Part shown: piece after piece, positions 59,269 through 64,000 of the stretch
Numbering within the stretch: position 1 is the stretch's first letter
Layout: every line of letters begins with the position of its first letter
NCBI RefSeq assembly: GCF_000247695.1
Contig: NW_004624778.1
Span: 10,648,522 to 10,712,521, forward strand
Source: Heterocephalus glaber
Taxonomy: Eukaryota; Chordata; Mammalia; Rodentia; Bathyergidae
Length of the DNA: 64,000 bases
Direction of reading: 5' to 3'
Notes under the pieces: model-generated
What the model was told of the DNA's origin: nothing
Databases searched by the model: none
What the model saw: the letters and a program-made list of their open reading frames with translations, nothing else
Program-made: the position numbers and the translations under genes

Positions 59269-59517
59269 TATAAAAGTTCTATAAATAAAGACATTATACT
59301 TTCAAATATTATAACTGATAATTTTCACAAAAACCATTTACAGTTTTAACTTTTCTACATAAAACTGTAGTATGGGATGAGCAAAAAACCTTACAACATA
59401 GTCTAAGACATAAAAACAAAACAAAATATGACTTATTCAGCAAGAATACTTATTTACAGAATGAAGAATTAGAATTATACCCTTTAATATGCTATTCCAT
59501 CAAGAAAAGGAATCATA

Positions 59518-59582
59518 GGGCTAGGGATTTAGCTCAGCGGCACAGCGCCTGCCTGGCAAGCTCGGAAAAAAAAAAAAAAAAA
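59518..59582 (+). mobile_element. ID-like SINE with internal deletion
   Basis: GGGCTAGGGATTTAGCTCAG, CCTGGCAAGCTCGG, then directly an A tail; the B-box half is missing. Confidence 0.9.
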
Positions 59583-59783
59583 TGATAATGCTTCAAAATA
59601 AACAATCATCTTAAATAGTATAGTTTAACTGTGATTGTTCAGGATTGCTCTTGTAGGCTAATATTTATGCTTATTTATTAAATAAATCATTGAAAAAGGG
59701 GCACAGACTTTTCATATAGATCTTTCTACCAATGAAAACATGTAGATGCTGATCTGGTCTTATTTAAGCTAATTAATTTTTTC

Positions 59784-59869
59784 TTTTTTTTTTTGGTACC
59801 GGGGATCGAACTCGGGTCCTTGCGCTTGTGCAGCAGGCAGCGAAACCACTGAGCTAAATCCCCAGCCCC
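59784..59869 (-). mobile_element. ID-like SINE, reverse, near-consensus
   Basis: GGTACCGGGGATCGAACTCG, CTTGTGCAGCAGGCAGCG and GAGCTAAATCCCCAGCCCC. Left arm of an inverted pair with the next element. Confidence 0.96.
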
Positions 59870-59913
59870 ATTTAGTTCTTTATTAAACATTTGTCACTTT
59901 ATTAATTAGCTTA

Positions 59914-60000
59914 GCTGGGGATTTAGCTCAGTGGTTTCGCGGCCTGCTGCGCAAGCTCAAGGACCCGAGTTCGATCCCCGGTACCAAAAAGAAAAAAGAA
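59914..60000 (+). mobile_element. ID-like SINE, near-consensus
   Basis: GCTGGGGATTTAGCTCAGTG, CCTGCTGCGCAAGCTCAAGG and GTTCGATCCCCGGTACC. Right arm of the inverted pair. Confidence 0.96.
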
Positions 60001-60659
60001 CTAAAAACAAAAAATCATCATGTGACTAACTTACAAAATTAAATTCTCCCTGAAATTGTCCTTTTCAGTATCTATAAATCTGAATTCCTCACAGCACAGC
60101 AGAGACAATATACAGACTAAATATTTAACCAAAGAATTCAAAATTATCCAAATTACCTATTTACCATTTATATGTAAAAATTTTTTAAAAAAAAACTTTT
60201 AAATTTTATCTAGGAAGATAATGACTCTCATGTCATGGCTAAGTCACAAGGACTTTCAAAACTTTGGAAAAAAATTCATCCCTGAGAAGTGAGAGATAGA
60301 AAAATACCTGAAAACAAAACAAACAACCCCCCTCCAAAAAACCAGAAGCAACAGTCCTGTACCCTTTTCACAATCTTTATAATAGCATAACATAGCATGA
60401 ACTATTATTAACAGCTAGCAATCAAACATAGTCCAATCCTGGTGAGCCGCTGGCTCTGATGATCTGATTTTTTGTAATGAACCTACAATTGCAACATTAT
60501 AAAAAAAACAGTCAACTAAAAACTCTAGTTTTATTGACAACTTTACATTTTTGTCAAATGCAAGGTTGGCCTGCTAAGAACTGAATATTTCAATAATGAC
60601 CAAAGCAGTAACTTCTGCTGGCATCTCTTCTTATAAGTCTCTGTTTCTTCCATTGATGT

Positions 60660-60715
60660 TCACCCAAATAGTAAAAGCAATACAATAGCAACTGAGTTTA
60701 CTATTATCAATGGCA
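60660..60715 (-). CDS. IER3IP1: IER3IP1 exon 3 with stop
   Basis: The acceptor is TTTTTGCAG|TG. It has 17 codons and TGA at 60662-60660. The product is one hydrophobic helix ending VLLLLFG, as in human IER3IP1. Confidence 0.95.
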
Positions 60716-61602
60716 CTGCAAAAAGAGAGAAAAAAGTTTGTTACTATAAAGAAAAATCAAGAAAAAAATTAAGCAATAACCATTATCTAGGAAAGATGAA
60801 AACATTCTAAAAATATATCATAATCATATTATAAATAGTTAGAGGAATATTAAAAGATGCTCCGTATCATAAAACCCACAACTTATTTAAAGGGAGTTTG
60901 TATAACTGGGAATAAGGGGACATGCTGCATAAGTGGATCGATATGAAATGCCTTGAATGTCCTGATGCAACTCTGCGAACACAAAAGCACACTAGACCTG
61001 GACAGTAGATCCACAGGGCTGCAATGAAATATGAGATCAGAAATACAGTGTAAAGAAGATTCTGTAGCTACTGCTAAACTAAGAATGAATTTACCAACAC
61101 TGAAACCAAAGTTATGATTAAAATGACTAAAAGAGAGAAAAAAGGCCCCAATTTTAATTTTTAAATACGATGCATTTGGACTCTTCTTTTTTGATTTGTT
61201 TGAAAATATTTTCCATTAGAATGGCAGATACAGGACCTTGAAAGCCTTCCACAATGGTAGGTAAGTTTACAACTTGGAAGGAACAATTTCCAGAAAGCAG
61301 GGATGTTACTCTATTTTGCAGGCTTAGCAAGAGTGGCAACCTAAGAAACCAGTAACTTTCAAGCAGTAAAGCCAGGTCAGGGAGAAAGAAATTCCCACTA
61401 CAAAAAGCGTATATGATAGCACTCAAACTCTGAAGCTTTGTTACTTACATCAAACCACAAAATTAAAACTTAAGAGTACTCTGCAAGCTTTTCTTCTTAC
61501 CTCTCATCACAGTTCTTACAGATCGAATAAGGTTCATTAGCTGAGATTTAATTCCTGGCTCCTCTCCGAATCCACCAATTCCCTGGTCTGTTCCCCAGCC
61601 AA
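60660..61602 (-). CDS. IER3IP1: IER3IP1 (immediate early response 3-interacting protein 1), last two coding exons
   Basis: IER3IP1 is an 82-residue ER/Golgi membrane protein, homologous to yeast Yos1, that acts in ER-to-Golgi traffic. In humans its loss causes microcephaly with epilepsy and neonatal diabetes. Exon 2 (61602-61501) encodes GWGTDQGIGGFGEEPGIKSQ and the following residues to RTVMR. Exon 3 (60715-60660) encodes PLIIVNSVAIVLLLLFG and stop, which is the second transmembrane segment; it has NSV where human has NSI. Phases fit (A|TT before exon 2, G|TG between exons). The first exon, with the signal-anchor MAFTLYSLLQ region, is not in the window, so it must lie to the right of 64000. 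Confidence 0.96.
60716..61500 (-). other. IER3IP1 intron 2
   Basis: A 785 bp GT-AG intron, AT-rich, with no recognisable repeat or gene. Confidence 0.7.
61501..61602 (-). CDS. IER3IP1: IER3IP1 exon 2
   Basis: The acceptor is TTTATACAG|TT and the donor AGAG|GTAAGA. It is 102 nt: two bases completing an Ile codon, 33 codons, and one base of a split Val. It covers the soluble loop between the two membrane segments. Confidence 0.96.
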
Positions 61603-61817
61603 CTGTATAAAGATGATTAGCTGTGTTAAAATTTACTGTGCACTCCCCTTGCTCCTTCATTAGTCATCTTTAAAAAAATTACTTTGAGGCCGTGTTAAAG
61701 ACGAAATATAAAATCAATGTCTTTGATATTGAGTTAAATATTTTGATTTTCTTTTTATAGTAGCAACAACCACATTTTACCTCATTTATACTTTGACTTT
61801 ATAAAATAATCTATAGC

Positions 61818-61900
61818 GCAGGGATGGGGATGTAGCTCAGTGGCAGAGGACTTTTCTAACAGGCTCCAAGCTCTGGATTCAATCCCCAGCATCACAAAAG
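61818..61900 (+). mobile_element. Older ID-like SINE
   Basis: GGATGGGGATGTAGCTCAGT, GGATTCAATCCCCAGCATCA. The GTGGCAGAG D-loop is closer to the ancestral ID form. Confidence 0.85.
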
Positions 61901-62514
61901 AATAATGATGATAATAATAATACTAATAACAAAATAATATAACCCAATTTCTCAGGTCAGAACTGAAAAGCAAATCATAGTGCCACACTGAGTAATAATT
62001 AGCTCAATTAAGAATTTACTAAATCCAACATAATTTTCAGTATAAAAATTTTGGAGCTAAGAATCACTATCTTTATTTTACTATGTGAGTAAATTTTAAT
62101 ATATGCTGGTCACACGTTGGTTAGACCTTTATAACATGCTCTAGTCTGCTAGTAGGAAATATCTTTTTCTCCTTTTTTCTTGATTCTTCCTCTTCATGTT
62201 TTGATTATGAGGTGAAGATTTTTGCCCACTATAGCCATTATTTTCTATAAATGAGTCTTCCCTTTCCTATGTCATTTTCCTAGTATAAACCTTTGCATAT
62301 TTTTATGTGCTAGATCTTTTATTATTACTATAGAAATTCTCTAAAAATTTACATGTTCTCATTTCTGGTCCACTTTTCACTATCTAGATGACTGTAGGGC
62401 TTAATCAATTCCCAAACTAACCCCTAAACTAGAGGACAGAGAACAAGTCTTTATTTTATATCAGAAAGAACCATATATCAAGAAACCAAATTTCACTTTG
62501 TTTAACTAGCCTTT

Positions 62515-62593
62515 TTTTGGTACTGAGGATCAAACTCGGGTCCTTGCGCTTGCAAGGCTGGCACCGGAAGCACTGAGCTAAATCCCCCGCCCC
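62515..62593 (-). mobile_element. ID-like SINE, reverse
   Basis: TTGGTACTGAGGATCAAACT, GAGCTAAATCCCCCGCCCC. TSD aactagccttt / aactagctttt. Confidence 0.95.
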
Positions 62594-62841
62594 AACTAGC
62601 TTTTATTTGGTTAAAATAAAGGACAAATAATTCTTGCTTGCTTTTTTTTTATTTCTCACTGAGATATGTCATGGTATAAAACTAATTTAAAATTCAGGTT
62701 CACAACAGAGCTGATGTTTGACTTCTTGCGCCTCACTCTTTAAGGCTTAGCTTAGTTTTGAGTACACCCCTGTAGCTCTCACAGTGGTCACTGAGCTTCC
62801 ACCGCACAAATTCCAGCTCGGTTATAACTACACTGCCTGTA

Positions 62842-62932
62842 CTAGTGGTGGCGAGCCTTTCAGAGCTTTCAATGATAACAAACAGCCCGCTGAGGCACAC
62901 AAGCCACAGGTTCACCACCTCCACCACCACTG
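62842..62932 (-). mobile_element. hAT-like MITE, copy 2 (opposite orientation)
   Basis: Begins AGTGGTGGCGAGCCTTTCAG and ends ACAGGTTCACCACC plus CCACCACCACTG. AGAGCTTTCAATGA matches the reverse complement of TCACTGAAAGCTCT in copy 1. Confidence 0.65.
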
Positions 62933-62959
62933 GCCTATATACTCTCTTGTCAACTCAGC

Positions 62960-63380
62960 AGATGTCTCTGTTATCTCAGTTTCAACCCCCTCAATTTTTT
63001 TCCTTGAAATCCAATAATGATTCCCATTGTCTACTGAATAAAGTCCAAATTCCTTAAACTGACATTCTGTAATGTGTCCATGTGTCACCAATTCTCTTCC
63101 CATACTGAGGGACAACTGTATTCCTATGCACAATAATCCAGTAATTATTGTCAGGACTTTTCCTAATTTCCTCCCATGTGTCATAACAAACTTTTCTCTT
63201 TATACTCCAAATAATCTACTAATTACAGTGACTTTCTTCTCCCTTAGTTTGTTTTATTAAAGTGTCTCCCATTAAAAACTCCTGGAGGATAGGAAATACA
63301 ATTTAGTCATCTTTATCTTTCCACTATTCCTCACTCCTCACCTCACAGCAAGTACTTAGCAAATGTTTGTGGAATTAAAG
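62960..63380 (+). repeat. L2 remnants
   Basis: GTCTACTGAATAAAGTCCAA, ATTCCTTAAACTGACATTC, then CTGGAGGATAGGAAATACA and GCAAGTACTTAGCAAATGTT match L2 3' order. Confidence 0.65.
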
Positions 63381-63754
63381 TAAAATATAGTAGAGTTAAT
63401 CTAAGATATAAGATTAGGTAAATTTTAAAATATTAATAAAATTTCCCCACAACTCTAGTTCTTCATTTTTAAGACACATGAATTATAAAATGGCCAAAAT
63501 AGATCAGAATATAGCCCAGTGAATGAAAAAACCGTCATGTTATGAGATTATTGAAAACTTTCAGACCCCTAAAGATAAAGAGAATATCTTAAAGCTTAGG
63601 CAAATTAAGGGACCTACAAGGAATCAAAAAACAAGATGGCACTAAATAGCAACATTTTTAATGAGAAAATTAAATGGTACAATCTTTGAAATTCAAAAGA
63701 AAAACTGATTTAAGTCTTGAATTTGACACAAAATCCACAAACCACAAAAAGAAA

Positions 63755-63935
63755 AATCACTGTGGGATACTGAGGCAGGAAGATTGCAAGTTCAAGCCCA
63801 GCCAGAGAAACTTAGCAGCTTAATGAGATCTTGTATCTATTAAAAACTAAACAAAACAAAAAAACATTTAAAGGGCTAGGAATGAAGTTCAGTGCAGAGG
63901 CGCTAGGTTCAATCCCTATAAAAGCATCTAGGGTG
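63755..63935 (+). mobile_element. B1-dID dimer, 5' truncated
   Basis: ACTGAGGCAGGAAGATTGCA, TTCAAGCCCAGCCAGAGAAA, then GGGCTAGGAATGAAGTTCAG and GTTCAATCCCTATAAAAG. Confidence 0.78.
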
Positions 63936-64000
63936 GGAGGTGGACTTCTATTTTATAACCTGCAAATATTTTTCACTTTGAAAAACAATGCATATTTCTT

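Larger units (their letters stand above)
61603..64000 (-). other. IER3IP1 intron 1 (partial)
   Basis: No exon is found before the window edge. It holds two ID-like SINEs, a hAT-like MITE (62842-62932), L2 remnants (62960-63380) and a B1-dID dimer (63755-63935). Confidence 0.65.

Noticed and set aside
3148..62593. tRNA-like sequences with A and B boxes
   Set aside because: They are ID-like SINEs: they lack a foldable acceptor stem, end in TACC-A(n) and have target-site duplications. No true tRNA gene is supported.
1..64000. CRISPR arrays, operons, prophage or a novel defence-type system
   Set aside because: The window is mammalian intron and spacer DNA with three known genes. No regular direct-repeat array or clustered unknown ORFs are present.

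Overview
This is mammalian nuclear DNA from a rodent, not a microbial window. It has long AT-rich introns, split genes with GT-AG (and one GC-AG) junctions, a CpG-rich promoter, and dense SINE/LINE/LTR/DNA-transposon content. The commonest repeat is an ID-like, tRNA-derived SINE with an A box (TTTAGCTCAGTGG), a B box (GTTCGATCCCC) and a TACC-A(n) end. It occurs with 7SL-derived B1 monomers and B1-dID dimers. That mix indicates a rodent outside the mouse/rat lineage. A castorimorph such as a beaver or kangaroo rat is my best guess, but low confidence.

The gene order matches the human 18q21.1 block KATNAL2 - HDHD2 - IER3IP1. (1) Positions 1-15.5 kb, plus strand: a long intron and the last three coding exons of KATNAL2 (13368-13530, 14398-14500, 15026-15165), with a poly(A) signal at 15480. 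(2) Positions 20.9-47.6 kb, minus strand: the complete coding sequence of HDHD2 in six coding exons (47655-47545, 45135-44927, 38795-38711, 28328-28112, 25706-25643, 21018-20915), which joins to exactly 259 codons plus stop. Its first intron after the ATG starts with GC instead of GT. A CpG-rich promoter and presumed non-coding first exon lie near 54.88-55.33 kb. (3) Positions 59.2-61.6 kb, minus strand: the last two coding exons of IER3IP1 (61602-61501 and 60715-60660) and its 3' UTR; exon 1 lies beyond the right edge. KATNAL2 and HDHD2 converge tail-to-tail; HDHD2 and IER3IP1 run head-to-tail.

The introns and spacers are mostly repeats. I found about 28 ID-like SINEs, many with target-site duplications (TSDs), about 15 B1 or B1-dID copies, and L1 fragments including a ~110 bp 5'-truncated L1 stub with a TSD. 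There are also three MaLR-like solo LTRs (two inserted inside B1 elements), MIR and L2 fossils, a MER5A-like hAT relic, a mariner/Tigger-like TIR element, and two oppositely oriented copies of a ~90 bp hAT-like MITE. A processed pseudogene of C3orf33 lies antisense-to-plus at 41.55-42.34 kb inside an HDHD2 intron. I see no CRISPR array, operon, phage or novel multi-gene system. The most interesting points are the GC-AG intron with a competing frame-breaking GT donor, the missing catalytic Asp in HDHD2, the MITE pair, the pseudogene, and an inverted SINE pair in the likely IER3IP1 3' UTR.
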